Source: a bacterium (lineage in GTDB: Bacteria > Zhuqueibacterota > Zhuqueibacteria > Residuimicrobiales > Krinioviventaceae). Taken from it: DNA of 64,000 nucleotides. Shown here piece after piece: positions 52,355 through 60,482 of this stretch. Below the pieces are notes generated by a model. It worked only from the letters and a program-made list of their open reading frames with translations, did no database searches and was not told the origin of the DNA. The stretch covers positions 62,001 through 126,000 of the forward strand of contig JAKQIY010000013.1 of NCBI GenBank assembly GCA_029561455.1, in the 5' to 3' direction. Position 1 is the stretch's first letter. Every line of letters starts with the position of its first letter. Both the position numbers and the translations under genes were made by a program.

Positions 52355-54580
52355 ATGACAGATCAAGAAACCTTTAAAGCGTTGGTCGGTGAACAGGATG
52401 TTGAAAAAATAACCCGCAACCTGCATCACGATCCTTTTCAAATCCTGGGTCCGCATTACGTTAAAGTAGAAAATAGCAACAAGTGGGTTATCCGCGCCTG
52501 GCTGCCGGATGCAAAACAGGTATTTGTACGCATTCCCCAAACCGGGCGGGAGGTGCAAATGGAACCGGCCTGGAATAGCCATTTTTTTCAGGTTATTATG
52601 CCGGGCTGGAAAAAACTGGAAGTCTACCAGTTCCATGTTATTGCCCAAAATGGTCATGAGCGATATATCCACGATCCTTATTTCTTTTTACCGCAGATCA
52701 GTGATGATGATCTGTACCTGTTCGGCATGGGAGATCATCACAAAATCTATGAAAAACTGGGAGCACACCCGCTCGTAGTGGATGATGTTGCCGGAGTTAA
52801 TTTTGCGGTATGGGCGCCCAATGCGCGTAATGTGAGTGTGGTCGGTAACTTTAACCAGTGGCATGGCGGCAAACACCAAATGCGTTCGCTTGGTTCTTCC
52901 GGGGTTTGGCAGCTCTTTATTCCCGATATTGGCGCCGGTGAAGTTTATAAATATGAGATCAAAGATAAACAGGGCAATATTTTACTAAAAATGGACCCGT
53001 ATGGATTTGGGCACGAACTGAGACCCAAAACCGCCTCGCGGGTCTGCAATATCAATAGCTATCAGTGGCAGGACAGCGACTGGATGGAAAAACGCCGCAC
53101 TACCGATCAACTGGCCCAGCCGGTTTCGGTTTACGAGGTGCATCCCGGCTCCTGGAAACGTGATCCGAACAATAGCAACCGCTTTTTGTCCTACCGGGAA
53201 CTGGCCGAGCAACTGGTAGAATATGTGCAAACAATGGGCTATACCCACATTGAACTGATGCCGGTAATGGAACACCCCCTGGATGCATCCTGGGGATACC
53301 AGGTAACCGGCTATTATGCGCCTACTTCGCGTTTTGGGGAACCGGAAGATTTTCAATATTTTGTCGATTACTGCCATACCCATAATATCGGTGTAATACT
53401 GGACTGGGTGCCGGCGCATTTCCCCTCCGATGAACACAGTCTGGCGCGTTTTGACGGTTCGCATCTCTATGAACACGCCGATCCCAAAAAAGGCCGGCAT
53501 AGCGATTGGGGCACCCTGATTTTCAATTATGGCCGCAATGAAGTTCGTAATTTTCTCATTGCCAATGCCCTGTTCTGGTTTGACAAATATCATATCGACG
53601 GCATCCGCGTCGACGCTGTTGCGTCCATGTTATACCTCGATTATTCGCGTAAAGCGGGGGAATGGATACCCAACCAGTTTGGCGGCCGCGAAAACCTGGA
53701 AGCTATTGATTTTATGAAAAAACTGAACGAGTTGATCTTTGCCTATTATCCCGGCGCACTATCTATTGCCGAAGAATCAACCGCCTGGCCCGGTGTATCC
53801 AAACCCACCTACCTGGGCGGACTGGGCTTTAATTTAAAATGGAATATGGGTTGGATGAACGATTTCCTTACCTATTTCAGTAAAGACCCGGTGCATCGCA
53901 AGTATCATCATAATATGATTACCTTTGCCCTGCTTTATGCTTTTACCGAAAACTTTATGCTTGTCCTTAGCCATGATGAGGTTGTGCACGGTAAACGCGC
54001 CCTGCTCGATAAAATGCCGGGTGATTTCTGGCAAAAATTTGCCAACCTGCGAACGCTGCTGGGCTTTATGTATGGTCATCCCGGTAAAAAATTGTTGTTT
54101 ATGGGTTCCGAATTCGGTCAGTGGCAGGAATGGCGGGAAACCCAAAGCCTGGACTGGCACTTGTTACAATTTGAACCGCATCAAAAATTACAAAACCTGG
54201 TCAAAGACCTGAACCATTTAATGCGTTCCGAACCGGCTTTGTATGAAATTGATTTTAATAATGATGGTTTTGAATGGATTGATTTTATGGATTCGGAAAA
54301 CAGTATAATTACTTTTATCCGCAAAACCCACCGCAATGAAGATACCCTGGTGTTTATGTGTAATTTTACTCCAGTCTACCGCGAGAATTACCGTATTGGC
54401 GTGCCATACCATGCCCATTACCGGGAAGTACTTAACACCGATGCGGCCGATTACTGGGGGAGCAACAAAGGCAATATGGGCGGTTTTCACAGCGATAATG
54501 TGCCCTGGCATGGCCGGCCATATTCACTTAATTTAATTGTCCCGCCCCTGGCTACCGTCATATTCAAACCGGTTTTTTAA
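52355..54580 (+). CDS. glgB: 1,4-alpha-glucan branching enzyme (GH13)
   Basis: 741 residues, close to E. coli GlgB (728). It moves alpha-1,4 glucan ends to alpha-1,6 links and so makes branch points in glycogen. It has an N1 domain (1-110), a CBM48 domain (about 120-215; GVNFAVWAPNARNVSVVG), and a GH13 barrel. Catalytic residues are the nucleophile Asp in DGIRVDAVASML (about 418), the acid Glu in SIAEEST (about 472), and the Asp in LSHDEVVHGK (about 538), in the same spacing as in E. coli. The order of the family blocks is complete. The other glg genes are not in the window. Confidence 0.97.
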   Translation: MTDQETFKALVGEQDVEKITRNLHHDPFQILGPHYVKVENSNKWVIRAWLPDAKQVFVRIPQTGREVQMEPAWNSHFFQVIMPGWKKLEVYQFHVIAQNGHERYIHDPYFFLPQISDDDLYLFGMGDHHKIYEKLGAHPLVVDDVAGVNFAVWAPNARNVSVVGNFNQWHGGKHQMRSLGSSGVWQLFIPDIGAGEVYKYEIKDKQGNILLKMDPYGFGHELRPKTASRVCNINSYQWQDSDWMEKRRTTDQLAQPVSVYEVHPGSWKRDPNNSNRFLSYRELAEQLVEYVQTMGYTHIELMPVMEHPLDASWGYQVTGYYAPTSRFGEPEDFQYFVDYCHTHNIGVILDWVPAHFPSDEHSLARFDGSHLYEHADPKKGRHSDWGTLIFNYGRNEVRNFLIANALFWFDKYHIDGIRVDAVASMLYLDYSRKAGEWIPNQFGGRENLEAIDFMKKLNELIFAYYPGALSIAEESTAWPGVSKPTYLGGLGFNLKWNMGWMNDFLTYFSKDPVHRKYHHNMITFALLYAFTENFMLVLSHDEVVHGKRALLDKMPGDFWQKFANLRTLLGFMYGHPGKKLLFMGSEFGQWQEWRETQSLDWHLLQFEPHQKLQNLVKDLNHLMRSEPALYEIDFNNDGFEWIDFMDSENSIITFIRKTHRNEDTLVFMCNFTPVYRENYRIGVPYHAHYREVLNTDAADYWGSNKGNMGGFHSDNVPWHGRPYSLNLIVPPLATVIFKPVF

Positions 54581-54638
54581 GGGTGGAAATATTTCAGCTC
54601 TAAATATTCCGGGTAGTAATTCATCCGGGGGTAACTCT

Positions 54639-54672
54639 CAAGAATTTAACTTGTAAAGTTGAATAATTCTTG
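54639..54672 (+). terminator. Weak terminator-like hairpin after glgB
   Basis: CAAGAATT (54639-54646) and AATTCTTG (54665-54672) enclose a second short dyad AACTT/AAGTT. The stem is AT-rich and the T run that follows is broken, so termination is plausible but weak. Confidence 0.4.
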
Positions 54673-54808
54673 ATAATTTATTAATTAATTATCCCGGTTT
54701 TTACAATGATATAAAACTATACCAGATAATTAGCTGTTAACTGTATATTAAAAAATCCTGAAAAGTCAGGACTTGAGGAAATACTTTTTTTATTCAAGGA
54801 AACGATTG

Positions 54809-55987
54809 ATGACGACCAGTAATGAACAACTACCCGAAAGTGTTACCAATATTAAACTCGATAATAAAGATATATACCTGGTAGGCACCGCTCATGTCTC
54901 CAAACAAAGTGTTGTCGATGTACAAACCACTGTGGCAATGGTGCACCCCGATTCTATCTGTATCGAATTGTGTGAATCACGTTACAAATCAATAATTCAA
55001 CGCGAGTCATGGAAAAAGCTGGATATTTTTAAAGTGATTAAAGAGAAAAAAGCCCTGTTTTTGTTAACCCAGCTTATTATGACTTCTTTTTACCGCAAAC
55101 TTGGGCAGCAGTTGGGCATTGAACCGGGCGCGGAAATGATCGAGGGTATCAAGCAAAGTGAAAAGACCGGCGCCAACCTGGTGCTGGCAGACCGGAATAT
55201 TGAAATTACCCTGAAACGGGTGTGGGGTTATTTGAATTTCTGGAATAAAATGAAAATGATGACCCAAATTCTGGCCGGGTTGCTGTTTAGTGAAAAGATC
55301 GACGATGATCTTATCGAACAACTCAAAAAGCAGGATCAACTTGAAACTGTACTGGAAACTTTTACCAAAGAATTCCCGGAGGTCAAAAAGCGGTTAATTG
55401 ACGAACGCGATGTATATCTGAGTGAAAAGATCAAAAATGCCCCCGGTAATATCGTTGTTGCTGTAGTGGGCGCCGGGCATGTACCGGGAATACAAACTCA
55501 TATTCGTAATGAAAATTCACTTGACGCCATTACGCAATTACCGCCCAAATCAATTGTTCCGGAAATCATCAAATGGTCGATTCCGGCTATAATTGTTGCT
55601 TTATTTGTTATCGGGTTCTTTAAAGGCGGCATGGAACAATCCATCGAGTCCGTTTATATCTGGGTGTTGGTTACGGGAATATTATCGGCGCTGGGCGCTG
55701 CTGCGGCATTTGCGCATCCGCTTACAATACTCTCTGCATTTCTTGCTGCGCCAATTACAACTTTGCATCCGTTAATAGCTGCCGGATGGGTAGCCGGGCT
55801 GGTACAGGTATGGATAAAAAAACCAACCGTGGAAGATTTTGAAGATATTCCCAATGCCATCACTTCCGTTAAAGGCTTTTGGAAAAACCCGGTAAGCAGG
55901 GTACTTTTAATCGTGGTTTTTTGTAACCTCGGCAGTTCCACCGGCGCATTTATATCCGGAAGTTGGCTGGCGGCGAGGGCTTTTTAA
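54809..55987 (+). CDS. TraB/PrgY-family membrane protein
   Basis: 392 residues from ATG 54809, with AAGGAAA 7 bases upstream; an in-frame start 12 codons earlier has none. The N-terminal domain (10-240) is the TraB/ChaN-like fold: DIYLVGTAHVSKQSVVDV, SICIELCESRY, LVLADRNIEITLKRVWG, VVAVVGAGHVPGI. Three or four membrane helices follow (about 265-390). TraB/PrgY relatives include pheromone-shutdown and mitochondrial regulators, and are thought to be proteases or inhibitors. The His and Glu of the GTAH-x-S and IELCE motifs would be the active site. Substrate unknown. Confidence 0.88.
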   Translation: MTTSNEQLPESVTNIKLDNKDIYLVGTAHVSKQSVVDVQTTVAMVHPDSICIELCESRYKSIIQRESWKKLDIFKVIKEKKALFLLTQLIMTSFYRKLGQQLGIEPGAEMIEGIKQSEKTGANLVLADRNIEITLKRVWGYLNFWNKMKMMTQILAGLLFSEKIDDDLIEQLKKQDQLETVLETFTKEFPEVKKRLIDERDVYLSEKIKNAPGNIVVAVVGAGHVPGIQTHIRNENSLDAITQLPPKSIVPEIIKWSIPAIIVALFVIGFFKGGMEQSIESVYIWVLVTGILSALGAAAAFAHPLTILSAFLAAPITTLHPLIAAGWVAGLVQVWIKKPTVEDFEDIPNAITSVKGFWKNPVSRVLLIVVFCNLGSSTGAFISGSWLAARAF

Positions 55988-56221
55988 TTATTAACTTGTA
56001 GTGTATGAATATCATTATTTTAAAGTTGATCAAGTGCTTTTAGCTAAAATATTGTTACATGAAAACTGTAGCTAATTTAAATACATAGAAATAACTTACT
56101 GTCTTCCGGTTATCTTGAATTTTCATAGCCAAGGTATTAATAAGAAAAATCATTTTATTTATAATTTGATAATTCGTTTTACAATAATCATTTACTCCAA
56201 AACCATAATGTGGAATTAATT

Positions 56222-57265
56222 ATGAATAAAGTCATCTTTTCTTTGTTTTTTTTGATAATATGTATTTCGAATTCAAGTTCATCGCAAAGCATACAAACCC
56301 TGATTAAAGAATTACCACCCTATTTTTCAATTTTAACCACCTGGGGAGTACGCCCAGATTGGGACGAAACCTCGGAAAATATTTATTTTCTTAATAAAAT
56401 AGTCGGAGATGTTTTTAAAATTAATATTAAAACCCGTGAAGTAACCTGCATTTCATGTAATTTTTATCACGGTGGAATTTTTCGGGCTCAATGTTTACCA
56501 AATGGGGATTTGTTACTGGCAATGGGTGGAGACACCTTTGAAGCCAAAAATCCTGAAAGAGATCGACATACGGGTTTAAATTTGTACATATTAAAAAAGG
56601 ATAACCTTAAGGAGCCATATCCCCTTGGTGAAGTTTGTGAGGAAGGACCGGCAGTATCTAAAAATAATATGAAGATTGCCTGGACGCTGGTCGGTCAGCG
56701 CGAAATTTGTATGGCTGATATTGAATATTATAACGGGATCCCCAAGTTGGTCAATAAAAAGTTGATACTTTCATATCAGGATTCAAGCGCTTATGTTCGT
56801 CTGGAAACCCAGGATTTCAGACCGCCATTCAACAATGAATTGATTTATACACATTACTGGGGTGATGAAAAGGATGCCTATCATCATTCACAAACTTGCG
56901 GTTTAAATCTTGAAACCGGTAAGATAACTTTTTATACATTTTTTCCAGATAGTTATAATGAGGTAGAGGGTATTTTCCCGGATGGTAATTTTACAATGAT
57001 TGAAAGTGACCGGCATCAGCCCCGGGAATTTAGAAACCAGTACAAGCTTGATGTTTATAAACTGGCTCTTGATGGAAGTGGCAGGGCTGAACGATTTGCC
57101 GATTTTTCAACCCGATATCCGGGAGTGTTGCGTTCCGACAATCCGGTTGTTGACCGATACGGTAAATATGTTGCCCTGCAATTTGGTTTCATGGGTGGTG
57201 CTGGAGATGGGAGAGGTATTTTTTTATTTGATATTGAGCAATATGAAAACATGAAGAAAAAATGA
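56222..57265 (+). CDS. Exported TolB-like beta-propeller protein
   Basis: 347 residues from ATG 56222 (GTG 56210 upstream overlaps the likely GTGGAA ribosome site). A signal peptide (to about 24) precedes repeated four-stranded blades with WD/TolB-like endings (SENIYFLNKIVGDVFKIN, NGDLLLAMGGDTF, NNMKIAWTLVGQREICMAD). Two Cys-containing motifs (VTCISCNFY) may be structural or metal-linked. It has no sorting tail and no lipobox, so it is probably periplasmic. It stands alone, and its ligand is unknown. Confidence 0.7.
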   Translation: MNKVIFSLFFLIICISNSSSSQSIQTLIKELPPYFSILTTWGVRPDWDETSENIYFLNKIVGDVFKINIKTREVTCISCNFYHGGIFRAQCLPNGDLLLAMGGDTFEAKNPERDRHTGLNLYILKKDNLKEPYPLGEVCEEGPAVSKNNMKIAWTLVGQREICMADIEYYNGIPKLVNKKLILSYQDSSAYVRLETQDFRPPFNNELIYTHYWGDEKDAYHHSQTCGLNLETGKITFYTFFPDSYNEVEGIFPDGNFTMIESDRHQPREFRNQYKLDVYKLALDGSGRAERFADFSTRYPGVLRSDNPVVDRYGKYVALQFGFMGGAGDGRGIFLFDIEQYENMKKK

Positions 57266-57676
57266 AAAGTTGGAAAAACTCTCAAATCAGGTGATCTGAT
57301 TGGTTATAGAAATTTCCAAGTTCATCACCTTCGGCAGTGCTTTGAATATGTTACCAACATAAAAATCTACTTTTTTATGATAATTTTGAATAAAACTTTG
57401 TTTTTGCATGTTGTAGCAGATATTTTCATCAAATATTGTAATTTGACAAACTTCATCCGGAGCGGGTATTTTGATGTTATTAAGTAATATTTGTATTTCC
57501 CAATATCAAGTATTACCTTTAACAATAGAATAAAATATTTTTCTTGATTTACGGCAATTCGCTGAACAGGTTATAATTATTCTCTAGTTTACACATTGTG
57601 AAAATCCAGGTTAAATTATATTAATTATTATATAACCTGATTTTATGTATTTTCGGAAATTTTCCGGGAGTATAAC
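57266..57676. other. Intergenic region with interleaved inverted repeats
   Basis: About 410 bases without a gene. TTGGAAA (57270-57276) can pair with TTTCCAA (57313-57319), and AGGTGAT (57289-57295) with ATCACCT (57324-57330). The pairs are interleaved, which is a pseudoknot layout. It starts 5 bases past the propeller gene. The rest is AT-rich leader of the receiver gene. Confidence 0.35.
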
Positions 57677-58051
57677 ATGAGTAAAGTAATTTTAACCGTC
57701 AATAGTCTTATAAGCGAAAATCAGATGATCCAGTTTGTTTTAACTGGTGCAGGATATGTAGTCATCGATGTTGCTACCAGGGAAGATGCTTTAAAGAAAT
57801 TAAATGCCCAACATTTTGATCTGATCTTGGCCGACCTGAATACCCTGAATTCCGGAGGATTGAGTTTCATATGTGATGTTCATAGTATGCCCCAATATAT
57901 TAATACTCCGATAATTGTTTTAACTGCGGAAATGCGATTTTTTAATAAAGCGCTCTATAATAACTGTGGTGTAATAAACTGGCTCACCAAACCTTATCAA
58001 CCCGATAAATTGGTTGGTATTATCAACGATGCTCTAAGCGGTGTGAAATAA
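57677..58051 (+). CDS. Single-domain response-regulator receiver, acidic pair missing
   Basis: 124 residues, one CheY-like domain and no output domain. The phosphoacceptor Asp53 (ILADLNT), Thr83 (VLTAE) and Lys105 (LTKPY) are in the family places. The two acidic residues that bind Mg2+ after the first strand are replaced by Asn9 and Ser10 (LTVNSLI). It may bind a kinase without being phosphorylated in the usual way, or work as a protein adaptor. GGGAG precedes ATG 57677. No kinase gene is adjacent. Confidence 0.88.
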   Translation: MSKVILTVNSLISENQMIQFVLTGAGYVVIDVATREDALKKLNAQHFDLILADLNTLNSGGLSFICDVHSMPQYINTPIIVLTAEMRFFNKALYNNCGVINWLTKPYQPDKLVGIINDALSGVK

Positions 58052-58213
58052 CCGCTATAAAAAATTACCATCCTGTAATATTTTAAAAATTTCCGGCAAA
58101 TAGAAAAGTAAAATCATAAAAGTAAAATCTGAATAAATCAGTTTGCAAGTACAAATATCTTTAATAAATTATTGCATAAATAGTTTATAATATTAACCTG
58201 TTCCGGCGGATAT

Positions 58214-59020
58214 GTGGATATAATCAATGAATTACCCGAAAAGCGGTTTAACGAACTGGATGACCTTTTAGCGTTTATCAGTATTTATGACGATGACAAC
58301 CGTACCCGCGCCTATATGGAGATGTTGAATCAAAATCGGCGCAAGATCAAGAACAAAGTATGTGTTGAAGCCGGCTGTGGATTTGGCTTGATTTCCGAAT
58401 ATATGGCACAACTGGGCGCTAAAAAAGTATATGCCGTGGAAATGAATCCCCAGTTATTTCAAATTGCCCGGCAGCGCCTGTGTCAATACAGCAATGTCGA
58501 ACTGATCTATGCCGATATACTGGATTTCAAGCCCAATGAAAAAGTGGATGTACTTGTGCATGAATTGTTTGGTCAAATGTTATACGATGAAGATATTTAC
58601 ACGCTGGATCGTTTACAATTTAACCCACAGCTGGTTTTGCCGGATAAAGCTGTACTAATGGGCGGGTGCATCAATTCTGGGGAATTGGTTGATGAAACTG
58701 TAACTCCTGAAATTATTCAAAAACTAAACGGCGCGCTGGTCTCCGGATTGTTTGACGACGAGGAGATGGAACTGACCTTTCCAATAGTCCCCTGGCAGTT
58801 TGATAAATGCCATTACGATACAATTTGTGATATCTCGTCGCAGGAGGGCGACCTGCTTTACATGGGGTTGCATATTTTGCATAATGAACAGGTTATTTGC
58901 CGGGCAGGGGAGTGCTCAAACTGGTCCTATATCTGGACGCCCCGTTGCGGCAACCGTTTTTCCCTGAGTTTCAAGCCGTCATCACGGGGCACACAGGTGT
59001 TTTTTGATTGGTTAAAGTAA
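58214..59020 (+). CDS. Protein arginine methyltransferase (PRMT)-like methyltransferase
   Basis: 268 residues starting with GTG 58214. The class I methyltransferase signature is VCVEAGCGFGLISEYMAQLG, then KKVYAVEMNP. The later motif HELFGQMLYDE places two Glu exactly nine residues apart, as in the double-E loop of protein arginine methyltransferases (SEWMG-type). A beta-rich C-terminal half (NWSYIWTPRCGNRFSLSF) fits the PRMT barrel. Substrate unknown; it could modify a protein or a small guanidine. It is 16 bases before a GNAT gene on the same strand. Confidence 0.82.
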   Translation: MDIINELPEKRFNELDDLLAFISIYDDDNRTRAYMEMLNQNRRKIKNKVCVEAGCGFGLISEYMAQLGAKKVYAVEMNPQLFQIARQRLCQYSNVELIYADILDFKPNEKVDVLVHELFGQMLYDEDIYTLDRLQFNPQLVLPDKAVLMGGCINSGELVDETVTPEIIQKLNGALVSGLFDDEEMELTFPIVPWQFDKCHYDTICDISSQEGDLLYMGLHILHNEQVICRAGECSNWSYIWTPRCGNRFSLSFKPSSRGTQVFFDWLK

Positions 59021-59036
59021 ATTACAGGATTACCTT

Positions 59037-59558
59037 ATGAAGATGACAATTACCACCTGGTCTCTTGAAATGCATACGTTTGATGAACTACGGCCATCGC
59101 GCCAAGTCAACTCTGATTTTCATATCATACGTGTCGAACAGCCTTATCCGGCTTTTAACAAGTTTTTGTATTCAGAGGTAGGCAAGGACTGGTTTTGGAT
59201 TGATAAATTATCCTGGTCCCACGACCAGTGGCATAAATATGTCGATCGACCGGAACTGGAAACCTGGGTCGGATATCTGCATGGCGCCCCGGCTGGTTAT
59301 TATGAACTGGAAAAACAACCGGGTACCCAGATTGAACTCGTTTATTTTGGTATTTTACCGCCATACTATGGTCAGGGTCTGGGCGGGATTTTGTTGACCC
59401 ATGCTATTATCAGGGCATGGAGCATGAAACCCAAAAGGGTGTGGGTACATACCTGCTCCCACGATCACCCTGCGGCGCTGCAAAACTACCTGGCGCGGGG
59501 TTTTGTATTATATAATGAGACTGTTGAAGAAAAAGAATTGCCGGAAAAATCTGCCTGA
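59037..59558 (+). CDS. GNAT-family N-acetyltransferase
   Basis: 173 residues. The acetyl-CoA binding loop is visible in YYGQGLGGILLTHAI (Q/R-x-x-G-x-G/A), after a GILPP strand, and HTCSHDHPAALQNYLARGF is the following region. The N-terminal half contains KDWFWIDKLSWSHDQW, which is typical of a group of uncharacterised GNATs. AGGA precedes ATG 59037. It probably shares a transcript with the PRMT-like gene, so the two may act on the same substrate. This is inference. Confidence 0.85.
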   Translation: MKMTITTWSLEMHTFDELRPSRQVNSDFHIIRVEQPYPAFNKFLYSEVGKDWFWIDKLSWSHDQWHKYVDRPELETWVGYLHGAPAGYYELEKQPGTQIELVYFGILPPYYGQGLGGILLTHAIIRAWSMKPKRVWVHTCSHDHPAALQNYLARGFVLYNETVEEKELPEKSA

Positions 59559-59561
59559 ATT

Positions 59562-60260
59562 TCAGGGCATTTCGATAACCGTACCGGTAATGGCATCCGC
59601 CTGAGCAGAGCACAGAAATGCAATTGTCTCTGCAATCTGTTCGGGGCGAATCCATTGATTTGTATCGGCTTCCGGCATTGCGGCTTGATTGGCCGCCGTT
59701 AAAATAATCCCCGGAGCAATACAATTCGCCTGTACATTAACTGCTTTACCTTCTTCCGCCAGGGTGCGGGTGAGGGCAATAACCCCGGATTTGGCAACCG
59801 TATATGCCGCCCGTTTAGCTTTGGGCTGTAGTGCCGACATTGCTGAAATTGTAACAATTTTCCCAAACTTTTGCCCGCTCATACTACTCATAGCCTCACG
59901 GCAGCAGTAAAAAGCGGCGTCAAGATTCACATTCAGCATCTCCCGCCACATAACATCATTGGTTTCCGCTACGGGTTTGCCGCCGACATAACCTCCGGTC
60001 AGATGCACCAGGGCATCGATTCGTTTGAACTTTATATATATGGATTTGAAAACGGCATTAACCTGTACAGGATCGGTTATATCCGCCGAAAAAATTTCAA
60101 TTATCCCAGGCAGGGATTTATTTTCTGTTTGCAGGTTTTTCAGTTTATCCTTGTTGCGGGCAATCGCGGCAATTGTTGCGCCTTGCTGCGCCAGATGACC
60201 GGTAACAATTTCTCCCAATCCGCCGCTTGCGCCGGTGATAATGATGATTTTGTTTAGCAT
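59562..60260 (-). CDS. Short-chain dehydrogenase/reductase (SDR)
   Basis: 232 residues from ATG 60260, with AAGGGTGAG upstream; the frame extends 14 codons further to a TTG without a site. It has the NAD(P) loop TGASGGLG, the catalytic Ser and Tyr-x-x-x-Lys (ISAMSAL, then AAYTVAKSG), and the final IAPGIILT, plus a C-terminal membrane-like IEMP end. The substrate, such as an oxo-acyl or keto-sugar, cannot be told. It converges with the GNAT gene with a 3-base gap. Confidence 0.94.
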   Translation of the reverse strand: MLNKIIIITGASGGLGEIVTGHLAQQGATIAAIARNKDKLKNLQTENKSLPGIIEIFSADITDPVQVNAVFKSIYIKFKRIDALVHLTGGYVGGKPVAETNDVMWREMLNVNLDAAFYCCREAMSSMSGQKFGKIVTISAMSALQPKAKRAAYTVAKSGVIALTRTLAEEGKAVNVQANCIAPGIILTAANQAAMPEADTNQWIRPEQIAETIAFLCSAQADAITGTVIEMP

Positions 60261-60433
60261 TTTCTCACCCTTGACATAATACGATATATATGTATTCAAC
60301 AATTAGGTACCGGAATTTCATCCTTTGTTCCTGTATGTTGTTTTGGCTGAGAGAAACTTGAGGAGAATCGATAAATGAGAAATTTTTATGTATGTTTTTG
60401 AATTTTAAAAAATCCAAATAACTAGTATAAAAA

Positions 60434-60457
60434 GCGTACAACCATTGGATTGTACGC
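60434..60457 (-). terminator. Intrinsic terminator of the CotH gene
   Basis: GCGTACAA (60434-60441) pairs with TTGTACGC (60450-60457) around an 8-base loop, followed on the minus strand by five T. It lies 25 bases past the stop of the CotH-family gene. Confidence 0.85.
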
Positions 60458-60482
60458 CAAAAATATTTGACATGTTGATTTT

